Part shown: positions 1-6,779 of the stretch, one piece after another
Position numbering within the stretch: the stretch's first letter is position 1
Layout: each line of letters begins with the position of its first letter
DNA from: a virus
DNA: 27,717 bases
Virus record (IMG/VR): IMGVR_UViG_3300042321_001003
Coordinates: 1 to 27,717 of that record
Direction: 5' to 3' (one strand)
Translations under genes and position numbers: made by a program
The notes under the pieces: generated by a model
The model's database searches: none
Seen by the model: the letters and a program-made list of their open reading frames with translations, nothing else
What the model was told of the DNA's origin: nothing

Positions 1-64
1 GGTGCGCCTCGAAACCACACACGCACCCCTGCTGGAGACCACCAATGCCAACCCCGAAGCCTGA
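1..64 (+). CDS. Portal protein, C-terminal fragment (first copy)
   Basis: This is the last 20 codons plus stop of the portal gene, read from base 2 and cut by the start of the window. It is identical to the end of the complete portal gene at 26774-26836. The protease start codon at 45 lies inside it in another frame, so the two genes overlap by 20 bases. It is not a broken gene: it exists because the window goes slightly more than once around a circular map. Confidence 0.9.
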   Translation, partial: VRLETTHAPLLETTNANPEA

Positions 65-575
65 AACCCGTGCCCTCGGCACCCTCGCCCCCGCCGCCGA
101 CCTGAAGGTGCGCGGCTACGCCGTCGTATGGGAACCCGCCTACGACATGGGTCGCGAGATGGAGCGGGTCGATCCCAACGCCTTCGCGCGCTCGATGGAA
201 GAGCCCGGCGACATCGCCCTGCTCTGGAACCACGATACCGGCAAGCCGTTGGCCCGGGTGCGCGCCGGCAACCTGCGCCTGTTCACTGACGCCACGGGCC
301 TCGGCTTCGAGGCCACCCTGCCAGACACCGCGACGGCCCGCGAGGCCCACGCCCTGGTCGAGAGCGGCGTGGTGACGCAGTGCAGCTTCGGCTTCATGGT
401 GCGGGCCGAGAAGTACGAGAAGGGCGTGGACAAGCCCACGCGCGTGATCCTCGACGCCGACCTGCTGGAGATCAGCCTCGTGACCTTCCCCGCGAACCCG
501 GCGACCAGCGTCGAGGCTCGCGAGGCGCAGGCCGAGACCGTGCGCCGCACGATCCGGCTCCTGCCGCCGCGTTGA
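45..575 (+). CDS. HK97-family prohead protease (allele 1)
   Basis: This 176-residue serine protease would cleave capsid scaffold domains inside the prohead during maturation. The expected catalytic residues of the HK97 gp4 family are visible: His63 in LLWNHDTGKP, Ser114 in TQCSFGF and an acidic Glu142 in LLEISLVTFPANP. The length is normal for the family. A GGAG lies upstream of the ATG, and the start overlaps the portal end, so translation is probably coupled. The gene recurs at 26817-27347 with about two dozen base changes, of which only two alter the protein (R99H and T165A). That pattern indicates purifying selection between two real strain alleles. Its substrates are probably the two capsid proteins that follow. 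Confidence 0.93.
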   Translation: MPTPKPETRALGTLAPAADLKVRGYAVVWEPAYDMGREMERVDPNAFARSMEEPGDIALLWNHDTGKPLARVRAGNLRLFTDATGLGFEATLPDTATAREAHALVESGVVTQCSFGFMVRAEKYEKGVDKPTRVILDADLLEISLVTFPANPATSVEAREAQAETVRRTIRLLPPR

Positions 576-590
576 CCCCCCGCCCTTGCA

Positions 591-770
591 TCGCGTTTTT
601 TTGACGCGACAATGGCGGCCAATTGAATACCTGCCGCGCGTGGGTGCCCCTGCCTAGTGCATGCACACCACCGCGCGAGACAGACCTCCGTGCTTGCCCT
701 CGTGGCGCACTGGCCTGCATGCGGACGTTGAACTGGAAGACAACGAACCGCCGGGCTAGTGCGCCTTTTT
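591..770 (+). ncRNA. Candidate structured RNA upstream of the capsid gene
   Basis: Three stem regions can be drawn. P1 pairs 591-596 with 604-609. P2 pairs 635-640/641-643/644-647 with 672-677/668-670/663-666, giving 13 pairs with single-base bulges at 667 and 671. P3 pairs 704-715 with 754-765 and encloses P4 (721-724 with 748-751, and 726-730 with 741-745). In the second allele the P4 pair C726-G745 becomes U-A, and the P2 pair G642-C669 becomes G-U, so both substitutions keep pairing. Linker bases change freely, including small insertions and deletions. Whether this is a separate small RNA, a regulatory leader or a processing signal is unknown. I do not recognise it as a named family. Confidence 0.6.
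704..770 (+). terminator. Intrinsic terminator with nested hairpin, before capsid gene 1
   Basis: Bases 704-715 pair with 754-765 over 12 positions, with one G-U at 712/757. Five T follow at 766-770. The inner loop folds into its own hairpin (721-751) closed by a 10-base loop. The second allele (27476-27541) keeps the outer stem and T-run unchanged. It lies only 31 bases before the capsid start, with no obvious promoter between, so capsid expression would need read-through, antitermination or processing. Confidence 0.65.
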
Positions 771-801
771 CGTCGCACCCCGGCGCTAACCGGAGACTGC
801 G

Positions 802-1827
802 ATGGAGAAGAAGAACCAACTGGATCGAAATGGCGAGGAGTACCGCGGGCTGTTCCAGCGCTACCTGCAGCACGGTCAAGGACGCATGACCGATGCGGAA
901 GTGCGCGCCCTGAGCAACAGCGGCACCGGACTCGGCAACGTCATCGCCCCCACTGGCTGGAGCGATTTCATCGAACTGTCGATGCGCCAGGACACCATCC
1001 TGAGCCGCGTCCGCAAGGTGAATACCGCCGGCAAGTTCACGCAGATCATCAACGTGACCGACGCGACGGTCAACACCAACCAGACCGAAACCAACATCGG
1101 CACCGAGTCGTGGACTTCCGGCACGGCGCTCGCACTGCCCCAGCAGGGCTTCGGCGGCAGCACGACCTACACCTTCAGCCTGAAGAAGATCACCGCCTGG
1201 ACCAAGGTCACGAACGAGCTGCTGGAGGATTCAACCGCCGCCGCGAGCATCGAGGAGTTCATCCGGGCCGAACTGGTTGCCGAACTGATCACGCAGATCA
1301 ACTCTCAGATCCTGATCGGCGACGGCAGCACCGGATGCCAGGGCGCGTTCAACTCGGCCAGGGCATACAGCCGCACCGCCAGCACTGGCGTGGCGACGAC
1401 CAACAAGCCCAGCGACATCCTTGCCGCAGCCTGGGCATCGACGAACAGCGCGCAGTCGCCGCTGGCATTTGAGTCGTGGAAGAACTCGGTCGCGGTCATC
1501 AACAGCCGCCTGACCGGATCGTTCGACAGCACCTTCTTCCCGCCACTGTTCCCGCTGTTTGCCGGAAACATGGAGACCGGGACATCTGTCGAAGGTCTGC
1601 CCACCATCTATCACCGCCTGTCCGCCACCACCCCGGCAGCCGGCGACACGCTCGTGATGTTCTTCGATCCCAGCAAGTACCTGCTGGCGACTTCGATGCG
1701 CGACTTCACCGTCACGCGTCTGACCGAGACTTTTGCAGCAAACGACCAAACGGCATTCGTCGCCAGCGTGCGAGCGGACGGTTGCCTCCTTCACACCAGT
1801 GGCGTGCTCAACGTGAACCGCGCCTGA
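802..1827 (+). CDS. HK97-fold major capsid protein 1 (short delta domain)
   Basis: This 341-residue protein looks like an HK97-family capsid subunit. After a short N-terminal segment it has RALSNSGTGLGNVIAPT (residues 35-51), nearly matching RALSEGGTGLGDIVAPT in the next gene. It continues with P-domain and A-domain type sequence, such as LKKITAWTKVTNELLEDS and ILIGDGSTGCQG. Only about 38 residues precede the presumed cleavage site, whereas the second capsid protein has about 130 with a helical delta domain. If both are cut at the matching site, the mature lengths are about 303 and 307 residues. A CGGAG ribosome-binding site lies 6 bases before the ATG. It could be a second shell subunit, a minor or vertex capsomer, or a duplicated copy. 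Family assignment is firm; role is inferred. Confidence 0.88.
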   Translation: MEKKNQLDRNGEEYRGLFQRYLQHGQGRMTDAEVRALSNSGTGLGNVIAPTGWSDFIELSMRQDTILSRVRKVNTAGKFTQIINVTDATVNTNQTETNIGTESWTSGTALALPQQGFGGSTTYTFSLKKITAWTKVTNELLEDSTAAASIEEFIRAELVAELITQINSQILIGDGSTGCQGAFNSARAYSRTASTGVATTNKPSDILAAAWASTNSAQSPLAFESWKNSVAVINSRLTGSFDSTFFPPLFPLFAGNMETGTSVEGLPTIYHRLSATTPAAGDTLVMFFDPSKYLLATSMRDFTVTRLTETFAANDQTAFVASVRADGCLLHTSGVLNVNRA

Positions 1828-1853
1828 CCACTCCGCACGAAAGGAAAGACACC

Positions 1854-3167
1854 ATGAAGAACTACAAGGAACTGCGCGAGGGCAACGACGCCCGCTACCG
1901 CGCCATGCAGGAAATGATCGAGTCGGCAAACGCCAACGGCGGCGACATGAGCGCCGAAGAGACCAGCAAGTTCGACGCGCTGAACGCCGAGTACCGCAAG
2001 GTGCAGCAGCAGATCGAGCGCAACCACACGCTGATGGGCCTCGCTGCCAAGGACAAGGACGCGGCCTTCATCGACGTGGGTCCAGACGCACCCGAAGTGC
2101 GTCGCGCACCCGCAGCTCGCGAGACCGCTCAGCGCGCCCCGCGCTTCGGCGACTTCCGCTGCAGCGATGATTTCATGCGCGCCTACGAGACCTACCTCAA
2201 GCGCGGCGAGCACACCCCGATGGCCGAAATGCGCGCTCTCTCTGAGGGTGGCACTGGCCTCGGCGACATCGTCGCCCCGACTGAGTTCCAGAGCCGCATG
2301 TCCGAACTGCTGCAGAAAGTGGTGACCCTGCGCAAGATCGCGACCGTGATGCCGCTGGGCTCGTGGAAGCGCGACATCGCAATCGAAAGCGCCCTTGCGA
2401 GCGTCAACTGGACGACCGAAGGTTCCTCAATCACCGACTCGCTGGCGACCAACCCGACGTACAGCAACGTGGTCCTGCAGCCCAAGAAGCTCGCCGGCCG
2501 CGCCGTTGTGAGCCGCGAACTGATCGACGATGCACCTGCTCGCGGTCCTGGCTTCTCGATCGAGAACGTGATCACGAACAGCTTCGCGAAGGCGTTTGCG
2601 CAGACCGAAGAGGACGGCATGCTGAACGGCACCGGCGCGTCTGGACAGCCCACGGGCATCCTGACCATCGCGTCCAGCGGCCCCAGTGTGGGTAAGCAGC
2701 TGGCAGCGAATACGGCAATCACTTCCGCCGAGGTGATCGATTTCGTGTACAGCCTGGGTCGCGAGTATCGCCAGCATCCCAGCGCTGCGATTCTGCTGTC
2801 CGATACGGCTCTCGGATACATCCGCAAGGCCGCAGCGACTGGCGCCACCACGCAGCTCGGCTACTTCTGGCAGCCCAGCGGCGTCCTCGGCGAGCCCGAC
2901 CGCATCCTGGGCATCCCGGTGTACGCCTCGGCCTACGTCCCCGCGCCGGCCACCACGTCTCAGGGCTACGCCAGCGGCGGCGGCATCTGCGGCATGATCG
3001 GTGCATTCGACTACTGCGTCATCGGCGAGCGCTCCGGCTACAGCCTGCGCGTGCTGAATGAGCTCTATGCCGCGAATGACCAGGTGGGATTTGTGTGTAC
3101 GAACAGGCTCGACGTGAAGCTGACGAACATGTCGGCGTTCAAGTACCTGCGCGGAGCGGCCAGCTAA
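1854..3167 (+). CDS. HK97-fold major capsid protein 2 (full delta domain)
   Basis: This 437-residue protein has classic HK97 capsid architecture. Residues 1-65 form a charged, helical delta (scaffold) domain, followed by an Ala/Arg linker and the presumed cleavage region at MAEMRALSEGGTGLG (residues 123-137). The mature domain contains hallmark sequences such as VNWTTEGSSI, LQPKKLAGRAVVSRELIDD and LNGTGASGQPTGIL. The ATG at 1854 was chosen because AAAGGAAAG lies just upstream and the gap to the previous stop is 26 bases. An upstream extension in the same frame would overlap capsid gene 1 and lacks such a site. This is the better candidate for the principal shell protein, because only it carries a normal assembly domain. 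Confidence 0.93.
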   Translation: MKNYKELREGNDARYRAMQEMIESANANGGDMSAEETSKFDALNAEYRKVQQQIERNHTLMGLAAKDKDAAFIDVGPDAPEVRRAPAARETAQRAPRFGDFRCSDDFMRAYETYLKRGEHTPMAEMRALSEGGTGLGDIVAPTEFQSRMSELLQKVVTLRKIATVMPLGSWKRDIAIESALASVNWTTEGSSITDSLATNPTYSNVVLQPKKLAGRAVVSRELIDDAPARGPGFSIENVITNSFAKAFAQTEEDGMLNGTGASGQPTGILTIASSGPSVGKQLAANTAITSAEVIDFVYSLGREYRQHPSAAILLSDTALGYIRKAAATGATTQLGYFWQPSGVLGEPDRILGIPVYASAYVPAPATTSQGYASGGGICGMIGAFDYCVIGERSGYSLRVLNELYAANDQVGFVCTNRLDVKLTNMSAFKYLRGAAS

Positions 3168-3187
3168 TCGGCTGACACTGCAACAAC

Positions 3188-3215
3188 CCCCGTGGGAGGG
3201 AAACCTCCCACGGGG
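3188..3215 (+). terminator. Perfect 12-bp hairpin with GAAA loop after capsid gene 2
   Basis: Bases 3188-3199 pair perfectly with 3204-3215 around a GAAA (GNRA) tetraloop at 3200-3203. The tract after it is only ATTTC, so termination may be partial. It could equally protect the 3' end of abundant capsid mRNA. It lies 20 bases after the capsid stop and 15 bases before the next start. Confidence 0.7.
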
Positions 3216-3230
3216 ATTTCAAGGAGTCGC

Positions 3231-3434
3231 ATGCGAGTCAAGATGCTGCAAACGGTCGGGACTGCAGACGAGGGCTTCGGCGAGGGCCAGGTCTATGACC
3301 TGAGCGAATCGCGTGCAATTGAGTTCATGTCTCTTGGATGGGCCGAGCGCGCCGACGTTCACCCAGACCAGCCCGAAGCGTGCGTGAAGCCGGAGTGCTG
3401 CAAGGCAACAAAAAAGGGAGCAAAGCGATGCTGA
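3231..3434 (+). CDS. Small hypothetical protein between capsid and SGNH genes
   Basis: This 67-residue protein starts at ATG 3231 behind AAGGAG, 4-5 bases away, directly after the capsid hairpin. The N-terminal part (residues 1-45) looks like a small folded domain, with the sequences VKMLQTVGTADEGFGEGQ and YDLSESRAIEFMSLGWAE. The C-terminus is cysteine- and lysine-rich (VKPECCKATKKGAKRC). The stop overlaps the next gene's ATG at 3428. Short proteins at this place in HK97-like phages are often head-associated, but I see no motif that assigns a function. Confidence 0.75.
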   Translation: MRVKMLQTVGTADEGFGEGQVYDLSESRAIEFMSLGWAERADVHPDQPEACVKPECCKATKKGAKRC

Positions 3435-4843
3435 TCACATGGCGACGCGAGTCACGCAGAACAGGCCCGGGCGTTTACGGTTCAGAAACAGCGTGCCGGT
3501 TCATCAAAGACCTGGCATCCGGAACCGATTCGCTCGATCTCGTCATCATCGGAGATAGCAACACGGGTTTCGCACCCGCTGGCATGTGGGGCTACAACAG
3601 CGGCTTCCAAGAAGCACTCAAATTGAAGGGCTGGACATGCTACGGAACGCCTGTGCTTCCGATCATGGATGACTACACCAGCAACTACAACTTGAATGTT
3701 GGGAGCGGTGAAATTTCTATAAAGGTGGCAAACGGCAACTGCCTGAACGGAAATACATCCGGCGGCTCTACTGCGTTTGCTGGCTGGACTCCAAGCGTCA
3801 GCGGCTCTCTCACATATGTGCGCTATGGGAGCACCAGTAGTACACCTGTGTACAAACAGGCATGGGCATACATCTCATCGACATCCTCAAACGCATATCA
3901 GGATCATTATCACGGCATGACGATTAACTCCTCGCACCCGCTGACGAGCAACGCCTTGACCATTTGGTACCGAGTTCGATTCGGCACTTTTGCTACTGGA
4001 TCTGGGAAGTTCCAGCCAAATGTGCGAGGCGAACTTGAGGCAGCACCTTGGACCGTTACAAACATCGCTCGTTCAAGTGTTGTAAATACAAACACAGGCG
4101 CGTCATCGTTTGCAGTTACGGAGCATTCGTTCACCCCAAGGAGTGGTGAATCTCAGCGCGCGTCACCGTTTGGAGATGGCAACTCCCAAAGCGTCGGGCC
4201 AATCGCAATTCATTCCCAATCGATGTATTGCAAGCGCAAGGGGTGGGCTGTTCATTCTCACGGATACTTCGCGGGATACACCAGCACAGAAATTGCCTCG
4301 CAGATTTCTGCGACTGGCAGCACCCTGCTGCAAACACAATTGCAGGAATTGCGCGAGCGTCAGATTGCTGCCGGAGGAACTGGGCGCGTTCTGATTTTGA
4401 TGCACAGCGGTATCAACGGAAATGATACAAGTTCAACATGGACCGCGGCGCATATCAGCGTTTGGAACACCTACAAGGCGGCGTGGACTGCGCTCGGGTA
4501 TCCCGCATCAGACCTTGCAATCGTTTCGTGGGTTGGAGTACCTCGCAATTCTGATGACAGTAGTTCATCCGGTTCAGCTGGAAACCTCGTCGCTGTTCGT
4601 GCTGCTGCGAACGAAATGGTGCAAACCAACACCGACATGACGGTGGTGGATGTCAAGCAGTTCCTGAACTATGCGCAATGCAATCGGGGAACAGGCGGCA
4701 CCAGGACTTACTATTCCACCGCAAACACCGTGCATCTGAGCGGCGGATATTTGTCCGGCTCGTTCCCAACTGGCACAAAGGACACCAGCGATGGCTACAC
4801 CATTGCCGCGGATTTGATTCTCAACGCATTGGTGACTGCATGA
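3428..4843 (+). CDS. SGNH/GDSL-hydrolase-like protein, AT-rich insertion in head module
   Basis: This 471-residue protein carries the spaced blocks of an SGNH hydrolase. Ser44 lies in IIGDSNTGFA, glycines in HSHGYFAGY (residues 276-284) could serve block II, Asn332 lies in LMHSGINGND, and His436 lies in TANTVHLSGG. The usual Asp of the DxxH block is replaced by Asn433. Known SGNH enzymes remove acyl or acetyl groups from polysaccharides, lipids or peptidoglycan; the substrate here cannot be read. The ATG at 3428 has AGGGAGC upstream and overlaps the previous stop. The gene uses many A/T-ending codons, unlike its GC-rich neighbours, and interrupts the normal capsid-to-connector order, which suggests acquisition by transfer. 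It may be a virion-borne decoration enzyme or a lysis or depolymerase factor. Confidence 0.7.
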   Translation: MLITWRRESRRTGPGVYGSETACRFIKDLASGTDSLDLVIIGDSNTGFAPAGMWGYNSGFQEALKLKGWTCYGTPVLPIMDDYTSNYNLNVGSGEISIKVANGNCLNGNTSGGSTAFAGWTPSVSGSLTYVRYGSTSSTPVYKQAWAYISSTSSNAYQDHYHGMTINSSHPLTSNALTIWYRVRFGTFATGSGKFQPNVRGELEAAPWTVTNIARSSVVNTNTGASSFAVTEHSFTPRSGESQRASPFGDGNSQSVGPIAIHSQSMYCKRKGWAVHSHGYFAGYTSTEIASQISATGSTLLQTQLQELRERQIAAGGTGRVLILMHSGINGNDTSSTWTAAHISVWNTYKAAWTALGYPASDLAIVSWVGVPRNSDDSSSSGSAGNLVAVRAAANEMVQTNTDMTVVDVKQFLNYAQCNRGTGGTRTYYSTANTVHLSGGYLSGSFPTGTKDTSDGYTIAADLILNALVTA

Positions 4844-5424
4844 AAACCAACCTGACCGACGCAGGCGCAGTTACCGCGGCCGTGAGCACCAGCGACCTGA
4901 AGACGCACGCGCGTGTCTATCACGCGCAGGACGACACATACATCGCCACGCTCGTGCTCACGGCCACGCAGTGCATCGAGAACGAGACCCGGCGTGCCCT
5001 GATCACGCGGGCGTTCTCCTACCAGCTAGAGGAGTTCCCAGCGTCTGGGCAGATCATCCTGCCCCGCTCGCCCTGGCTGAGTGTGTCCAGCATCACCTAC
5101 ACCGACGCAGCCGGCGCGACGCAGACGCTGGCGAGCAGCGAGTACCACGCCTACAGCGTGGACAACATCGGCCGCGTCGTGCTAAAGAGCACCTCCTCCT
5201 GGCCGGGCACGCTGGGCACTGGCGCGCTCGACGTGACGGTGAACTTCACCGCAGGCTATGGCGCGTCGAGCGCGAGCATCCCCGCCGCCCTTCGCCACGC
5301 CGTGCTGCTGCAGGCTGCGCACCTGTACGACAACCGCACCGCCGTCGGCCCGACGCAGCTCTACGAGATCCCGCGGACCGTCGAGCGCCTGATCGTGCAG
5401 TATCACTCGGGGGACTACCAGTGA
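4840..5424 (+). CDS. Head-tail connector protein, gp6-like
   Basis: This 194-residue protein resembles HK97 gp6-type connector proteins, which form the ring under the portal. Typical features are the early helical segment TSDLKTHARVYHAQDDTYIA, a second helix leading to IENETRRAL, the middle beta region with LPRSPWLSVSSITYTDA, and the late FTAGYGASSASIPAALRHAV helix. The ATG at 4840 overlaps the previous stop as ATGA. The coding style returns to GC-rich here, unlike the gene before it. Its place right before a head-closure-type gene supports the call. Confidence 0.82.
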   Translation: MKTNLTDAGAVTAAVSTSDLKTHARVYHAQDDTYIATLVLTATQCIENETRRALITRAFSYQLEEFPASGQIILPRSPWLSVSSITYTDAAGATQTLASSEYHAYSVDNIGRVVLKSTSSWPGTLGTGALDVTVNFTAGYGASSASIPAALRHAVLLQAAHLYDNRTAVGPTQLYEIPRTVERLIVQYHSGDYQ

Positions 5425-5771
5425 ACCCGGGCTACATGCGCACCCCGCTCGAGCTGCTCGGCGCGTCCACCGCGACCGACGAGTACGGCCAGCCTGTGCG
5501 CACGGTGAACGCCGCAGGCAGCGGCACGGTGCTCTTCGCCGCGATCAACGACGCGAGCGCAGACGAGAAGATGAATCACCGCCAAATGAATCAGACGGTG
5601 ACGCATCGCATCCGCATGCGCTGGCACCCCACCGTCAGCCACCGCAGCCAACTGCGCACCGTTAGCGACGAGCAGGGCATGGTGTCGCGCACATGGGAGG
5701 TCGTGACGGTCGTGGACTGGCAGGAGCGCCGGCAGTACCTCGACCTGATGTGCCGGGAGATCGTGACCTGA
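5421..5771 (+). CDS. Head closure / head-tail adaptor protein
   Basis: This 116-residue protein starts at GTG 5421, overlapping the previous stop as GTGA, with a GGGGG stretch upstream. An ATG at 5436 is the alternative start but lacks a binding site. Its content fits the SPP1 gp16-type adaptor family: a short beta-rich protein with TATDEYGQPVRTVN, THRIRMRWHPTVSHRSQLR and a C-terminal RTWEVVTVVDWQERRQYL. Such proteins close the head after packaging and join it to the tail. The genes on both sides (connector and gp10-like) support the assignment. Confidence 0.78.
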   Translation: MNPGYMRTPLELLGASTATDEYGQPVRTVNAAGSGTVLFAAINDASADEKMNHRQMNQTVTHRIRMRWHPTVSHRSQLRTVSDEQGMVSRTWEVVTVVDWQERRQYLDLMCREIVT

Positions 5772-6304
5772 TGGGCTACTCAAACGTGCACAAGGCAGTC
5801 GCCGTGCAAGGCGTCGAGCAGGTCAACAAGGCCATGCGCGAACTCGGCACCACTGTGCTCAAGCAGCTCACCGAGGAGATCATGACCGAGGCAATGGAGC
5901 CCGTGCGCCTGGGCCTGCTCTCGGAGTTCTCCGCACGCGGCGGCAAGTACGACAGCCAGAAGCCGTCGAAGACCGGGCGCTGGAATCGCTGGATGTTCAA
6001 GAACTACAAGACAGGCTCGGCGCCCGGCTTCTCGCGTGCGCAGGTGAAGCGCGCGTTCACCATCAAGGGCTTCGGCTTTCACTTCTGGACCGACAAGCGC
6101 GGCAACTTCCGTTCCCGAACGAAGGCGTGGGCGCCAGGCATCTGGATCATCGACGCCGGCCGCTACTCGGGCCTCGCCACCTACCCCGGCTGGCGCGTCA
6201 TCCTCAACCTGTACAAGCGCCTCACCGGCGGAATCAATGCGCACATGGCGACCGAACTGCCGCGGCGCATCCTGCTCGAAGCAGCGAAGCGAGGGCTTTC
6301 GTGA
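5771..6304 (+). CDS. HK97 gp10-like neck / tail-completion protein
   Basis: This 177-residue protein starts at ATG 5771, overlapping the previous stop, with GGGAGA 11 bases upstream. The N-terminal half has the pattern of gp10-type proteins: GVEQVNKAMRELGTTVLKQL followed by a helix and a basic aromatic stretch (KTGRWNRWMFKNYKTGSAPG). The C-terminal half is basic and aromatic and longer than usual for the family. In siphophages these proteins act at the neck between connector and tail terminator. The position supports the assignment more strongly than sequence alone. Confidence 0.65.
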   Translation: MGYSNVHKAVAVQGVEQVNKAMRELGTTVLKQLTEEIMTEAMEPVRLGLLSEFSARGGKYDSQKPSKTGRWNRWMFKNYKTGSAPGFSRAQVKRAFTIKGFGFHFWTDKRGNFRSRTKAWAPGIWIIDAGRYSGLATYPGWRVILNLYKRLTGGINAHMATELPRRILLEAAKRGLS

Positions 6305-6762
6305 GCAGCCAACTGATCGTCGCAGCCGTCCGCGATGCCTTGACGCAATCTGCCAGCGTCACGGCGCTGGTGTCCACGCGCATCTTCACCGCGTTCCGCG
6401 ACACCACCACGCTCCCCGCCATCGTGCTCACCACCGGGCAGGATGCGAACGTCTCGCCGACCTTCGGCCGCACCGACTGCCTGCGCAAGTTCACCGTCGA
6501 GGTGGACTGCATCGCCTCGACGCTGAAGGTGTCGCGACAGATCGCCGAAGCCGTGCGCGTCAAGATGCACGGCGCAAGCGGCCAAGCCCGGAGCGTGACG
6601 ATCTTCGAGATCCGCGAGACCGGGATCACCAGTCAGTACGACGTGGGCAGCGAGGCCACCGAGACCGGCATCCACGTCACGACTGTCACGCTGGAAGCGA
6701 CGTACCGCTCCAGCTCCGTTTCACCCACGACCATCACCGAGCCCGGTGGTGGCGTTCCTTGA
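6301..6762 (+). CDS. Tail terminator / tail completion protein (DUF3168-like)
   Basis: This 153-residue protein starts at GTG 6301, overlapping the previous stop as GTGA. The opening SSQLIVAAVRDALTQSASV, followed by RIFTAFRDTTTLPAIVLTTG and FTVEVDCIASTLKVSRQIAE, resembles DUF3168-type tail completion proteins. These cap the tail tube and dock it to the head. It is immediately followed by the tube protein, the usual order. The C-terminal 20 residues are Ser/Thr/Pro-rich and probably disordered. Confidence 0.75.
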   Translation: MSSQLIVAAVRDALTQSASVTALVSTRIFTAFRDTTTLPAIVLTTGQDANVSPTFGRTDCLRKFTVEVDCIASTLKVSRQIAEAVRVKMHGASGQARSVTIFEIRETGITSQYDVGSEATETGIHVTTVTLEATYRSSSVSPTTITEPGGGVP

Positions 6763-6779
6763 TCTAGGAGGATCACCCC

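Larger units (their letters stand above)
576..801 (+). other. Untranslated leader between protease and capsid gene 1
   Basis: No convincing reading frame occurs in these 226 bases. They hold, in order, a 14-base motif straight after the protease stop (576-589), a small hairpin with a T7 loop (591-609), a long bulged hairpin (635-677), a terminator-like compound hairpin (704-770) and the capsid ribosome-binding site (CGGAG at 791-795). The second copy at 27348-27572 keeps the stems while changing the linkers. Confidence 0.85.

Noticed and set aside
591-609. The T7 hairpin as an intrinsic terminator
   Set aside because: The T-run lies in the loop and not after the stem, and no stem of useful strength precedes it.
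140-778. Long minus-strand open frame across the protease gene
   Set aside because: It is a shadow of the protease coding strand in GC-rich DNA, Arg-rich, without a ribosome-binding site, and it runs into the structured leader.
1-946. Direct terminal repeat of a linear packaged genome
   Set aside because: The two copies differ at many positions and in small insertions and deletions, with identical blocks only at the flanks. That fits two strain alleles in an assembly better than a packaged repeat.
1476-1853. Longer N-terminus for capsid protein 2
   Set aside because: It would overlap capsid gene 1 out of frame with unlike sequence, while ATG 1854 has a strong ribosome-binding site in the expected place.
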